From JAJEFO01 sp022819605 (GTDB lineage: Bacteria; Pseudomonadota; Alphaproteobacteria; Rhodobacterales; Rhodobacteraceae), in the NCBI GenBank assembly GCA_965221545.1, contig OZ244901.1:3100001-3164000 (forward strand): 64,000 nt of DNA, in the 5' to 3' direction. The notes under the pieces are model-generated. The model was not told where the DNA came from, did no database searches, and saw only the letters and a program-made list of their open reading frames with translations. Shown in pieces: positions 1 to 8,845 of this stretch (positions are counted from its first letter, which is position 1; each line of letters starts with the position of its first letter). Made by a program: the position numbers and the translations under genes.

Positions 1-1277
1 CCAAAGGCCTTCCGATGCGCAGCATGCGCCTGTTCAAGCCGCTTGCCGACATCCTTCATGTTGTCAACGAAGCCAACGACTTTGTCGTAGAGGCGTCCGG
101 CGCGTTCGGCGATGGCTTCGGCATTCTGGTTGCGGCGCTCCGCTGCCCAGACGTGCGCGATCGTCTTCAGCGCCATCATCAGCGTCGTCGGGGTCGCTAT
201 CGTGACATCCTTGCCCAGCGCGTATTCGGTCAAGCCGCCATCCACGCGCAGAGCCTCGGAAAGCGCGCCCTCGATCGGCACGAACAGGATGACATAGTCG
301 ACCGTGGAAGCCTCGGCGCTCGGGTAACCCCGTGCAGCCAGGCCGTCTATGTGGCTCTTCAGCGACGCGACATGGCGCTTGCGCGCGCTTGATGCCTCTT
401 TCTCGTCTTCCGAATTCACCGCATCCGTGTAAGCCACCAGCGACACCTTGCTGTCGATGACCAGGGTCTTTCCGCCCGGGATTTTCACGACGACATCAGG
501 ACGAAGCCGGTCGCCTTCGTCGCTGATCCTGTGGGCCTGCGTCTCGTATTCTTCTCCCTCGCGCAGTCCCGAGCGTTCCAGGATGCTCTCGAGTATCATT
601 TCTCCCCAGGCGCCCTGCCGTTGCCGGTCGCCCTTCAGGGCGCGCGTCAGCGCCACCGCCTCGTGGGAAATGGCCTCGGACCGTTTGCTGAGCTGTTCAA
701 TCTCGGCCTTGAGGATGGCCCTGTCTTCGATCGTTGCCTTGTGAACGGCCTTGAGTTCCTTTTCGAAGTGCCCGACATGCTCTCTCAGGGGCGTCAGAGC
801 CACATCCAGCCGTTCGAGATTGACCTTCGAGAACTGTTCGCCCTGCACCTTCAGGGCCTCCGCCGCCAGTTCCCTGAACTTGGTTTCCATGTCCTGACGG
901 ACCCTGGTCAGCATCTCGATCTTCTCCTCCGATGCCGCCCTCTCCGCCTTCATCTCGGTCTCAAGTTCCGAAATTCTCTTGGACAGCCCGATCTGCTTTT
1001 CCGTCTCCTCGTCGAGCCTCTTGCGCAGCTTCGACAGGTCACCGTTCAGCCGTTCGGCCTCTTCCTTTCGCTCGATCGCTAGCGCCTCGTGCTTGTCTGC
1101 GTTGCTCCGCGCATCGACAAGCTGTTCGTCCTTCTCCTTGGAGTCCCTCTTCAGGGAGGACATCTCGGACAGCAATGTTGCGGCATCGCCTCCGGAACGG
1201 CGAAACAGCACAAGGGCGACCAGCAGCCCCAGAATCACAACCGCTGCAAATGTGAGCGTCGACGTGTCAAATCCCAA
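1..1277 (-). CDS. rmuC: RmuC family DNA recombination protein, 3' end cut by window edge
   Basis: The minus strand stays open from about 1277 to the edge, giving roughly 425 residues without the C-terminus. Residues about 8-25 form a hydrophobic membrane anchor. A long charged coiled coil follows to about residue 200, then the RmuC core with the conserved GAWGE motif near residue 222 and a stretch matching the family (VDYVILFVPIEGAL). RmuC proteins are inner-membrane-anchored, nuclease-like proteins that limit recombination at inverted repeats. The frame is closed upstream by a TGA, and the only start ahead of the anchor is a TTG at 1277, preceded by a GGGG ribosome-binding stretch. The family call is firm; the start is fairly sure. 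Confidence 0.88.
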   Translation of the reverse strand, partial: MGFDTSTLTFAAVVILGLLVALVLFRRSGGDAATLLSEMSSLKRDSKEKDEQLVDARSNADKHEALAIERKEEAERLNGDLSKLRKRLDEETEKQIGLSKRISELETEMKAERAASEEKIEMLTRVRQDMETKFRELAAEALKVQGEQFSKVNLERLDVALTPLREHVGHFEKELKAVHKATIEDRAILKAEIEQLSKRSEAISHEAVALTRALKGDRQRQGAWGEMILESILERSGLREGEEYETQAHRISDEGDRLRPDVVVKIPGGKTLVIDSKVSLVAYTDAVNSEDEKEASSARKRHVASLKSHIDGLAARGYPSAEASTVDYVILFVPIEGALSEALRVDGGLTEYALGKDVTIATPTTLMMALKTIAHVWAAERRNQNAEAIAERAGRLYDKVVGFVDNMKDVGKRLEQAHAAHRKAF

Positions 1278-1584
1278 TGCTCAAATCCCCTATGCCATGG
1301 CTTGGAGCAATGTACTCCGATTGGCAGGCCCGGTCGAATCCGGAGTTCAAGCCCATTGCGACGAATCCTGCCTCCCGCCGAGCCAGTGCCGGAGGCTCCC
1401 AAGGCCGCAATGCGACGAACTTCTCTTGGGTGGAGCCACCCTGGCGACGGTCACTGCGGAAGTGCCCGCCCGGTTCAGGACACCTCATGCAGGAAAGGCT
1501 AGGCACGAAAGAAGCGGTCCGCCCGATTCCCTCTTGACCTGTCGCTCAAATATGTTACTTGCCTAGTCAACCAAGCGTGCTGTT
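1278..1584. other. Intergenic stretch, no gene recognised
   Basis: This lies between the divergent rmuC start and a GntR gene remnant. The short reading frames on both strands resemble no protein I know. The last 60 bases correspond to the upstream region of the intact regulator gene at 2844, so they probably belong to the same duplication. Confidence 0.5.
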
Positions 1585-1881
1585 ATGGAACGACTCTCCA
1601 ATGTTGCACAGTACATTGTTCTTGCAGCCGTCATGCGCCGGCGGGCGCAGAATGGAATACCCAAGCCGGGTGACCGGGCTCCCGGCGAAGCGGTACCGTA
1701 TTCGGCCAATGGCGTCGGTCGCGGCACGGCGGTCACGGCGATCAAGAAACTGGCAACGAAAGGAATCGCCCATCGTCGCCAGGGAATCGGAAGCCTTTTT
1801 GACGGGTCGTCGCTGCATCGCCGTGTCCCCGAGTTGGTCTCGGCGTTCGCCCAAGCACGGAACAGGGAGGTGGGCGCATGA
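1585..1881 (+). pseudogene. Truncated duplicate of the GntR regulator gene
   Basis: The frame reads as a GntR winged-helix domain collinear with the first ~100 residues of the intact regulator at 2844: QYIVLAAVMRRR against RYIVLADVLRRR, and HRRQGIGSLF against HRRQGVGSFV. It stops after 98 residues, before any UTRA ligand-binding domain. Several conserved positions are changed: FPSEAEL of the intact copy reads APGEAVP here, which would damage the HTH domain. The ~25 bases before the ATG also match those before the intact gene, so the duplication includes the promoter. An istB remnant begins where homology ends. Probably a dead copy; a short DNA-binding protein cannot be excluded. Confidence 0.7.
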
Positions 1882-2120
1882 ATCATCGGCTCGCCACTGT
1901 CTCGTTGCTGGTGCTCGACAACTGGAGCCTGCAGGACTTCCACGCGCATGCCTCACGGGAACTGCTGGACGTCATCAGGCGACGTCAAGGGCGCAGGTCC
2001 GACGTGGTCGCAAGCCAAGTCCTTGCGGACCGTCGGCCCGGCGCGATCGGGAAGTCTTCTGTTGCGGACAACGCGCCAGATCGCTTCGTCCGCAACGCCT
2101 GCCGCATCGAATTCGGATGA
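1878..2120 (+). pseudogene. istB: istB-like ATPase remnant of an IS21 family element
   Basis: The 80-residue frame matches the C-terminal third of IstB, the AAA+ helper ATPase of IS21 transposition. It shows the Walker B-like stretch LLVLDNWSLQ (family LLVLDDWGL), then RELLDVI, GRRSDVVASQVLADR and DRFVRNACRIEF in the family order. The second aspartate of Walker B is Asn, and the N-terminal two thirds with Walker A are absent. No istA was recognised nearby and I could not identify element ends. It adjoins the truncated GntR copy, so insertion of an IS21 element may have caused that truncation. Confidence 0.7.
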
Positions 2121-2805
2121 GCCGCAGCACAAACGGAACGCGCCACTGCTGCTGGGCGGTGGAGCGGGGCTTGAAGGGGGCGCCAGCACGCCGGTCTTTC
2201 CTCCCCCGGCACGGTGCCCCCGGGCCTCGGGCACGAACCTTCGCCTTTCCTCCGGCATCCGACGATTGTTGGGACCATGCCATGCGCAACCGAATTGCCG
2301 CCCGGTCCTTCGCCGTGCTGCCCAGGGACCGGGCCTATTCGCCTTACTCGACCCAGATCTGGCCCTGCGTCAGCTGGGCACGATGCCGACCGCTGGCGCG
2401 GAAAGTCCTAGATGCTCTCCATGTCGGCCCACTTCATGCCAGTGCATCTTCGTTTCGATTTTCAGATCGATGCGACGGTGCCGAGACAGACTGCGAGGAG
2501 GATGTCCGCGTGGATGCAGTTGCTGGCTGCCGTGCCAAACGTGCAGGCTGAATGCCCGACCCCCGCCGCAGGATGCGACCGGATTCACCGCCGCCGGCTT
2601 CCTGAACAAGTGTGATCGGAAATCTGGCCAGGTATCGCCGGGATTTGCAGTCGATCTGGCTGCCGACGAGTGCGAGCTGCCAAAAGACGACGTCGCCTCG
2701 GACCCGCCTGCTTTCGCGGCCGGCATTGTCTGCCATGCTGACATGGTCCAGGAAGTCTCTTGAAGGAAGGCTGGTCTTTCACAAAAATGTCCGTCCTGCA
2801 GAATT
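2121..2805. other. Long non-coding stretch, probably decayed DNA
   Basis: About 690 bases without a recognisable gene between the istB remnant and the nucleoside operon. Reading frames exist on both strands because GC content is high, but none shows a familiar motif, a convincing ribosome-binding site or protein-like composition. It probably holds eroded insertion-sequence or duplicated DNA. Confidence 0.45.
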
Positions 2806-2833
2806 TTGCTTGATTAGTCGACTGAACATACTA
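2806..2833 (+). promoter_or_regulatory. Candidate promoter and operator of the nucleoside operon
   Basis: TTGCTT at 2806 and ATACTA at 2828 are spaced 16 bases apart, upstream of the regulator ATG at 2844. The perfect 8-base palindrome AGTCGACT at 2816-2823 lies between them and could bind the operon's own GntR protein. Part of this region is echoed before the truncated copy (TAGTC at both sites). Inferred from pattern only. Confidence 0.35.
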
Positions 2834-2843
2834 ACATGCTGTC

Positions 2844-3644
2844 ATGGAACAGCTCGCATATGCTCCGCGATACATTGTCCTTGCAGACGTTTTGCGTCGG
2901 CGGATACAGGATGGAGAATTCAAGCCTGGTGACCGGTTTCCCAGCGAGGCGGAACTGTGTTCGGCCAATGGCGTCAGTCGAGGCACGGTTGTCAGGGCAA
3001 TCGAGAAACTGGTGGCGGACGGGATCATTCATCGTCGCCAAGGGGTCGGGAGCTTTGTTGCCAGGCCATCGCTGCATCGCCAGTCCGGAAAGCTCCAGAG
3101 CTTCACCCAATCGGCTTCCGCAAAGGGATTGAAATCGCAACAGGCGCTGATTGCATTCGGTCGGGCTTCGCACGAACGAGCGCGCCAGTTCCAGTGCGAC
3201 ACGCCGGCGGTCTATCTTGAACGTCTGCGCAGCATCGAAGGGGTGCCGTGCGCCGTGCACCGCTCAATCATCCCGGAGACGGTCGCGAGCAAACTTGAGG
3301 CGCTTGGCGATTTCGGCGAAGTGCAGAGAAACGACCCGGATTTCTCGCTCTACAGGTCGCTTGAAGCGGGTGGCTTCAAGGTTGTGGAGGCGCAGGAACG
3401 CATCTCGTCCCGCCTCGCCGGCCACGAGGATGCCGAGCACCTGAGAGTGGAGGAGACTGCTCCGGTGATGGTGATCTTCAGACGCAGCTACGACGCAACA
3501 GGCCGGCTCGTCGAGGCTGTCGAAGCCGTTTATCTCAGCGAGTACTATTCCTACGACGTACGGCTCGTCGCGTCGCCCGGCGCAGGTGCGGAACCTTCCG
3601 GCATGCATCTCCGCAGTCCGGGAGAAGAACAGACTGGACAATAG
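2844..3644 (+). CDS. GntR family regulator with UTRA domain
   Basis: 266 residues. The N-terminal GntR winged helix-turn-helix spans about 8-75 (FPSEAELCSANGVSRGTVVR, then HRRQGVGSFV). A UTRA ligand-binding domain spans about 95-240, as in HutC/PhnF-type regulators. It is the first gene of a nine-gene plus-strand operon for nucleoside uptake and salvage, with a 16-base gap to the binding protein, so it probably represses the operon until a nucleoside or phosphorylated product binds. The start ATG has no clear Shine-Dalgarno sequence. A truncated duplicate sits at 1585-1881. Confidence 0.88.
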   Translation: MEQLAYAPRYIVLADVLRRRIQDGEFKPGDRFPSEAELCSANGVSRGTVVRAIEKLVADGIIHRRQGVGSFVARPSLHRQSGKLQSFTQSASAKGLKSQQALIAFGRASHERARQFQCDTPAVYLERLRSIEGVPCAVHRSIIPETVASKLEALGDFGEVQRNDPDFSLYRSLEAGGFKVVEAQERISSRLAGHEDAEHLRVEETAPVMVIFRRSYDATGRLVEAVEAVYLSEYYSYDVRLVASPGAGAEPSGMHLRSPGEEQTGQ

Positions 3645-3660
3645 CGAAGGAGGAATACTG

Positions 3661-4689
3661 ATGTCGAAACATGCAATGCTGGCAAGCGCGCTGGCGCTGG
3701 GCATGAGCGCAAGTGCGGCGATCGCAGAGGACATGGCACCCGTCGCGCTGATCATTGCGCAAGGCGGATTGGGAGACGGATCCTGGAATGACACTGCATT
3801 CGCCGGCTTTCAGGCGGGCATCGAAAGCAGCGGCGTCGAAGGGCGCACCATCGAATCCAAGGACGTCGCTGCACAAGGCGAGGAGATCATGCGCCGGGCT
3901 GCCGACGGTGGATTCGGCCTGGTGATCAGCCTCGAGTGGATCCATGGAGAGCCGATGCAGAAGATCGCCCAGGACTACGCCGACACGAATTGGGTGATCA
4001 TGAACCAGACCCGCGAAGGCGACAACATAGCCTCGGTCGTGTTCGCGGAGCACGAGGGCTCCTATCTTGCCGGAGCGCTGGCCGCCCAGGTTACAACCGA
4101 CACTTCGATCGCCGGCATCAACGACGATCCGATCATCGGCGTGATCGGCGGCAGGAAGTCGCCCGGCATCGACAAGTTCATTGCCGGTTACATCCAGGGA
4201 GCGACCGCGATCAATCCGGACATCGAAGTCAAGGTCGCATACGCCGAGTCTTTCGGCGACCCGGCAAAGGGCCAGCAGATGGCGCAAGCCATGTTCGATG
4301 AGGGTGCGGACATCGTGTACCAGGTCGCCGGCGGAACAGGCATTGGGATCATTGAGGCCGCCAGGGCGGCGGGGCGCTATGCAATCGGGGTCGACACCGA
4401 TCAGGACGGCATGGCACCCGGCAGCGTCCTCACGAGCATGATCAAGCGCGTTGACGTGGCCGTGGAATCGATCATCGATGCCTATGCGGCCGATGCGTTC
4501 CCTGGAGGCGAGATAATGCACTTCGGGCTTGCTCAGGGCGGCGTAGGACTGTCTGAGATGAAACATACCAAGGACGTCATTCCGGCATCCTACATCGCCA
4601 AGGTCGAGGCACTGAAGGCCGACGTGGCTGCAGGCAAAATCGACGTCTGGGACGTGTCGGAACAGGGGTACCCCGATTTCTTTAAGTAG
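3661..4689 (+). CDS. BMP family ABC transporter substrate-binding protein
   Basis: 342 residues with a clear signal peptide ending near AIAED at residue 24, so it is periplasmic. The body matches the Bmp/PnrA family: VALIIAQGGLGDGSWND, EGSYLAGALAA, GVIGG, and a late GVDTDQDG. Family members bind purine or pyrimidine nucleosides. The start ATG at 3661 follows GGAGG with good spacing; the frame is open further upstream, but that part overlaps the regulator and lacks a signal peptide. ATPase and permease genes of the matching type follow directly. Confidence 0.9.
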   Translation: MSKHAMLASALALGMSASAAIAEDMAPVALIIAQGGLGDGSWNDTAFAGFQAGIESSGVEGRTIESKDVAAQGEEIMRRAADGGFGLVISLEWIHGEPMQKIAQDYADTNWVIMNQTREGDNIASVVFAEHEGSYLAGALAAQVTTDTSIAGINDDPIIGVIGGRKSPGIDKFIAGYIQGATAINPDIEVKVAYAESFGDPAKGQQMAQAMFDEGADIVYQVAGGTGIGIIEAARAAGRYAIGVDTDQDGMAPGSVLTSMIKRVDVAVESIIDAYAADAFPGGEIMHFGLAQGGVGLSEMKHTKDVIPASYIAKVEALKADVAAGKIDVWDVSEQGYPDFFK

Positions 4690-4760
4690 GACCGGACGAC
4701 CTTGAACCCCGGTCGACCGCCGGGACAGCTGGCCGATCGGCTGAAGCCGGAAGTCTTTTG

Positions 4761-6341
4761 ATGCCTGCAACCGAAGTGACCCGTGGAGGTGGCAAGGCGG
4801 TGTCCGTTCGCCTTGGCACCACCGGACTGAACAAGTCTTACGGGACGGTCCAGGCAAACCGGAACGTCTCGCTGGCAGTTGCACCGCAGGAGATTCACGC
4901 GGTCGTCGGCGAAAACGGTGCCGGCAAAACGACGCTGATGCGGATTCTGCAGGGCATCGAGCAGCCGGACTCGGGTGAAATCCTGGTCGACAATGAACCA
5001 TGCCGGTTCAGCGGACCGCGCGAGGCCTTCGCTGCCGGAATCGGCATGATTCACCAGGAATTCATGCTGGCGCCAGACCTTACGCTGATCGAGAACCTAG
5101 TCCTGGGAGATGAGCCGGTCAAGACGCCGATTGCGCGAATTGACTGGAATGCGGCACGCGCTTCCGGGGATGCCCTCTCTGCGCAGGCGGGAATCAGGAT
5201 TGACTGGGACCGGAGGGCAGGAACGACACCTGTCCACATCCAGCAGTACGTCGAGATCATCCGCCTGCTGCGCCGCGGCACACGCGTGCTCATCATGGAC
5301 GAACCGACTTCGGTCCTGGCGCCGCAGCAGGTCGAGGACCTCTTCCGGCTGCTCCGACACCTGCGCGAGGGCGGCACGACAATCCTGTTCATCAGCCACA
5401 AGCTCCGGGAGGTGATGGCCCTCGCTGACCAGGTCACCGTCATGCGCCGGGGCGAAGTGACGTTCTCGCGCAGCGTCGGCGAGACCGACATGGCGGAGGT
5501 CGCGAGCCATGTCGTCGCGGGCGAATTCGACCATGAGGATCCAGTTTTCGAGAAACGGCGAAATTCGAAGCACGATCGCAGCGTGCTTGAAGTCGACGCC
5601 CTCTGCGCGCCGCCGATCGAGAGATCGCATCCGCTCCGCGGCATCAACCTGACCGTCGGAACCGGCGAAATCGTCGGCCTCGCAGGTGTCGCGGGCAACG
5701 GGCAGTCCGAACTTGTCGAATGCCTCGTCGGCCTGCGCGAGCCGTCATCGGGGCGTATCCAGTTGAAGGACCGGGACATCACGCACGCCACGATCAAGGT
5801 ACGCAGGGCAGGAGGCATGGGCTACGTCAGCGCCGACCGGAGGCACGAGGGCCTGGCGCTGGATGTCAGCATAGAGATCAACGCGACCGCCGGAAGCCTG
5901 CGCGCCCTGCCGATCTGCAAGGGGGTCGCAATTGATCCCGCTGCGCTGCGCCAAACGGCTGCGGAACGCCTGTCTCGGCTCGACGTGCGCTTCGGATCCC
6001 TGCGCGACGCAGTGCGCAGCCTGTCGGGCGGCAACCAGCAGCGCACGGTCTTTGCACGGGAAACGGCTCAGGATCCAACACTCCTGATCGTTTCGCAGCC
6101 GACCCGGGGAGTGGATCTCAAGGGGATCGCGGCAATTCACTCCATCCTGGCAGCCATCCGCATGGAGGGCGGCTCCGTTCTGCTCGTTTCGGAGGAACTT
6201 GACGAGATCATCGCGTTGTCGGATCGAATCTACGTCATCGCCGATGGTCGCATCGTCGGCGAAGTGCCCCGAGAACGCGCCGATGTCGCGACCATCGGCC
6301 GAATGATGCTGGCCGGAAACGGAGACCTGCATGCTGCGTGA
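4761..6341 (+). CDS. ABC transporter ATPase, double-domain nucleoside/sugar type
   Basis: 526 residues with two nucleotide-binding domains. The first (about 10-240) has Walker A GENGAGKTTLMR, the weakened family signature TTPVHIQQ and Walker B LIMDEPTSVL. The second (about 275-510) has a degenerate Walker A (GVAGNGQSEL), signature LSGGNQQR and QPTRGVDL. This is the architecture of RbsA/YufO-type ATPases that pair with BMP binding proteins. ATG 4761 is preferred over the in-frame TTG just before it. The end overlaps the next gene by 11 bases, indicating translational coupling. Confidence 0.92.
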   Translation: MPATEVTRGGGKAVSVRLGTTGLNKSYGTVQANRNVSLAVAPQEIHAVVGENGAGKTTLMRILQGIEQPDSGEILVDNEPCRFSGPREAFAAGIGMIHQEFMLAPDLTLIENLVLGDEPVKTPIARIDWNAARASGDALSAQAGIRIDWDRRAGTTPVHIQQYVEIIRLLRRGTRVLIMDEPTSVLAPQQVEDLFRLLRHLREGGTTILFISHKLREVMALADQVTVMRRGEVTFSRSVGETDMAEVASHVVAGEFDHEDPVFEKRRNSKHDRSVLEVDALCAPPIERSHPLRGINLTVGTGEIVGLAGVAGNGQSELVECLVGLREPSSGRIQLKDRDITHATIKVRRAGGMGYVSADRRHEGLALDVSIEINATAGSLRALPICKGVAIDPAALRQTAAERLSRLDVRFGSLRDAVRSLSGGNQQRTVFARETAQDPTLLIVSQPTRGVDLKGIAAIHSILAAIRMEGGSVLLVSEELDEIIALSDRIYVIADGRIVGEVPRERADVATIGRMMLAGNGDLHAA

Positions 6342-7398
6342 AGCGACGAAAGCACTTCGCGCCGCAGGCGAGGCGTGGCTCGAAAGAGGTTTCGCGTTGG
6401 CCTTTCCCTTTATCGCGGCTCTCGTGGTCGCGTCCCTCGTACTGCTGGTCATCGGCAAGAACCCGCTTGAGGTCTTCACGCTGATGGCGGTCGAAGCGTT
6501 TGGTTCGAGCAGCCGGTTCGCCGCAACGATGTCGGCCGCCACGCCGCTCCTTTTCACTGGCGTGGCAACGGCAATCTGCTTCCGCGCCGGCGTCTTCAAC
6601 GTCGGCGTCGAAGGTGCTTTCATCGTCGGTGGCCTTGGTGCCGCCTTCATCGGTTTCGCGCTTCCCGCCACGCTCGGGCCAATGCTCATCCCGCTCGGCT
6701 TCGCTCTTGCCGTGGCGGCGAGCACGTTCTGGCTTGCGGTGCCAGGGTACCTGCTCGCGCGCTACGAGATCGAGGAAGTGGTCACGACGCTTATGCTCAA
6801 CTTCGTTGCGCTGGGCGTGACCGGCTACCTGGTGAACGGGCCACTATTGTCCGAAAAGACGGGAAACAACGTCACGCCGCTCATCCACGAGAGCGCCGAA
6901 CTCGCCAGGCTGATCCCGCCATCGACGCTGCACGCCGGCTTCCTATTGGGGCTGGCCGTCGTAGCAGGCTACGGGTTCTGGGTCCGGCGGACTCCCGCCG
7001 GCATCGAGAACGCAATCGTCGGCCGGAACCGGCGCTTCGCGCGGGCGATCGGCATCTCCATTCCGGGCACCATCATCCTGGTCATGGTGATTTCAGGATT
7101 CGTCTCGGGCCTGGGCGGTGCATCGCACGCTCTGGGGCAGCTGCACCGATTCGCGGAGGGATTTTCGCCGGGGTACGGTTTCACCGGCATGGCGGTCGCG
7201 TTGCTCGGGCGAAACACAGCCTTCGGAATCCTGTTCGGGGCAATCCTGTTCGGGGCGCTTGCTTCTGCCGGAACGACCGTGCAGCTCTTTTCCGACATCC
7301 CGCTCGATATCGTCAACATCATCGAGGGTACGGTGATGATCTTTGCGGTCGTCGAGCTCGGTCGGATCACCCTCTTCCGACGCCGGGCCGTCTCATGA
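6331..7398 (+). CDS. ABC transporter permease, nucleoside type (first)
   Basis: 355 residues, strongly hydrophobic with about ten predicted membrane segments. It matches the BPD_transp_2 family (YufP/NupP): the segment FRAGVFNVGVEGAFIVGG and the later ISGFVSGLGGASHALG loop are typical. It should form a heterodimer with the next gene product and import nucleosides with the ATPase and BMP protein. It overlaps the ATPase gene by 11 bases and the second permease by 4, so the three are translated together. Confidence 0.9.
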   Translation: MLREATKALRAAGEAWLERGFALAFPFIAALVVASLVLLVIGKNPLEVFTLMAVEAFGSSSRFAATMSAATPLLFTGVATAICFRAGVFNVGVEGAFIVGGLGAAFIGFALPATLGPMLIPLGFALAVAASTFWLAVPGYLLARYEIEEVVTTLMLNFVALGVTGYLVNGPLLSEKTGNNVTPLIHESAELARLIPPSTLHAGFLLGLAVVAGYGFWVRRTPAGIENAIVGRNRRFARAIGISIPGTIILVMVISGFVSGLGGASHALGQLHRFAEGFSPGYGFTGMAVALLGRNTAFGILFGAILFGALASAGTTVQLFSDIPLDIVNIIEGTVMIFAVVELGRITLFRRRAVS

Positions 7399-8294
7399 TC
7401 GTCGAACAGATCCTGTCGGCGTCGATCATCCTGACAACGCCCATCCTCCTGGCAGCCACCGGCGGCCTGATCAACAGGCACGCCGGAATTGTGAACATCG
7501 CGCTCGAAGCGAAAATACTTGCCGGTGCGTTCGTCGCGGTAATCGTCTCGTCGCTGACAGGATCCTGGCTGATGGCCGTCCTGGCGGCCGCAGCATCAGG
7601 CGCCTTCATCGGCCTCCTGTTCTCGCTTGCAATCACCCGCATGCGTGCGGACATGATCGTCGCCGGACTTGGCTTGAATTTCCTGGTCGCCGGTCTCATC
7701 GGATTCGTGCTGAGCTGGGCATTCAACTCTAGCGGCACGCTGCGCATGCCGGATGTCCAGCTTCTGCCCAAGATCCTTCCCGATCCGGTAGCGGCCGTTC
7801 CGGTTGTCGGATCCATGCTGGCGGGCCTTGAGCCGATCACGCTCTTCGCCTGGCTTTCGGTCCTCGTGCTGCCATTCGTGCTGTCCGACACCCGGTTCGG
7901 ACTGCGGTTGCGTGCAACCGGAAACGCACTCCGGGTGGCCCATGCCATGGGGCTCGCACCTAAGCGCATGCAGGACATCTCGACAATGATCGCGGGTGCA
8001 TATTCCGGCCTGGGCGGTGCCCATCTCGCCCTCGCCTCGATAGGGCTGTTCAACGAGGGCCTGTCGGCCGGACGCGGCTTCATCGCCCTGGCGGCATTCT
8101 ATTTCGGTCGCAACAGACCAGTTCCGACGGCCTTGGTCTGTCTGTTGTTCGGGTTCCTCGATGCGACGCAGATCCGCATGCAGACAGCCGGTCTGCCACC
8201 GAAACTGATTGGTACGATCCCCTACCTGATGGTAATGTTAGCGCTATGCTGGGCAGGATGGAGAAGCAGCAAGGCCAGGGCACGGACGGCATGA
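7395..8294 (+). CDS. ABC transporter permease, nucleoside type (second)
   Basis: 299 residues, hydrophobic throughout. It contains the family segment NRHAGIVNIALEAKILAGA and the inner loop AGAYSGLGGAHLAL, as in YufQ/NupQ permeases. It is shorter than its partner, which is normal for the pair. The start shares an ATGA overlap with the preceding gene, and its stop shares another with the hydrolase gene, so transport and catabolic enzymes lie in one coupled operon. Confidence 0.9.
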   Translation: MIVEQILSASIILTTPILLAATGGLINRHAGIVNIALEAKILAGAFVAVIVSSLTGSWLMAVLAAAASGAFIGLLFSLAITRMRADMIVAGLGLNFLVAGLIGFVLSWAFNSSGTLRMPDVQLLPKILPDPVAAVPVVGSMLAGLEPITLFAWLSVLVLPFVLSDTRFGLRLRATGNALRVAHAMGLAPKRMQDISTMIAGAYSGLGGAHLALASIGLFNEGLSAGRGFIALAAFYFGRNRPVPTALVCLLFGFLDATQIRMQTAGLPPKLIGTIPYLMVMLALCWAGWRSSKARARTA

Positions 8295-8845
8295 AGACGG
8301 CACTCATCGTCATCGATATGCAGAACTCGTTTCTCCATCCTGACGGGGAGCACTTCTATGCAGAAGCGCCTTCCGTGGTGCCCAATTGCATTGCACTGAT
8401 CGAAAGGGCGCGAGAGCGCGGAACCCTTGTCGTTCATGTGGCCGAACGTCACCGGGACGGTTTCGAGGACTTCGAGGACAAGCACCTCCCCACGCACTGC
8501 GTCAGCGGCGGATTCGATGCCGGATACTATTCCGGCTTCGGACCGGCCGCTGGTTCCCGGGAGATCGAGATTGCCAAGCGTCGCTTCAGTGCCTTCTTTG
8601 CAACCGAGCTCGCGCTATTCCTGCGTGAGCAATCCGTGGAACGTCTGGTAATCTGCGGAGTCAAGACGAACGTATGCGTCCGTGCGACGGTGCAGGACGC
8701 ATTCGCGCACGGATTCGAGGTTCGCGTGGTCAGGGATGCAACCAACTCCAACCGGCGACATCTTGCCGAGGCATCGCTCGAGGATATCGAGCGCTATTTC
8801 GGGCACCTGGTCTCGACAAGCGATGCGATGGGGCTGCTTGAATGA
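8291..8845 (+). CDS. Isochorismatase-like cysteine hydrolase
   Basis: 184 residues of the isochorismatase/nicotinamidase fold. The catalytic triad is visible: Asp in VIDMQNSF, Lys in AKRRFSAFF, and Cys in ICGVKTNVCVRATV. Members cleave amides or ureides, for example nicotinamide or ureidoacrylate; the substrate here is unknown. The ATG at 8291 forms an ATGA overlap with the permease stop, which fixes the start over an earlier in-frame one. Its place between nucleoside transporter and kinase suggests it acts on a base released from a nucleoside. Confidence 0.85.
   Translation: MKTALIVIDMQNSFLHPDGEHFYAEAPSVVPNCIALIERARERGTLVVHVAERHRDGFEDFEDKHLPTHCVSGGFDAGYYSGFGPAAGSREIEIAKRRFSAFFATELALFLREQSVERLVICGVKTNVCVRATVQDAFAHGFEVRVVRDATNSNRRHLAEASLEDIERYFGHLVSTSDAMGLLE

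Noticed and set aside
1559..2551. A 330-residue plus-strand frame and several long frames on both strands in the same region
   Set aside because: High-GC shadow frames: composition is Arg/Ser/Pro-rich, they cut across the recognisable GntR and istB remnants and show no family motif.
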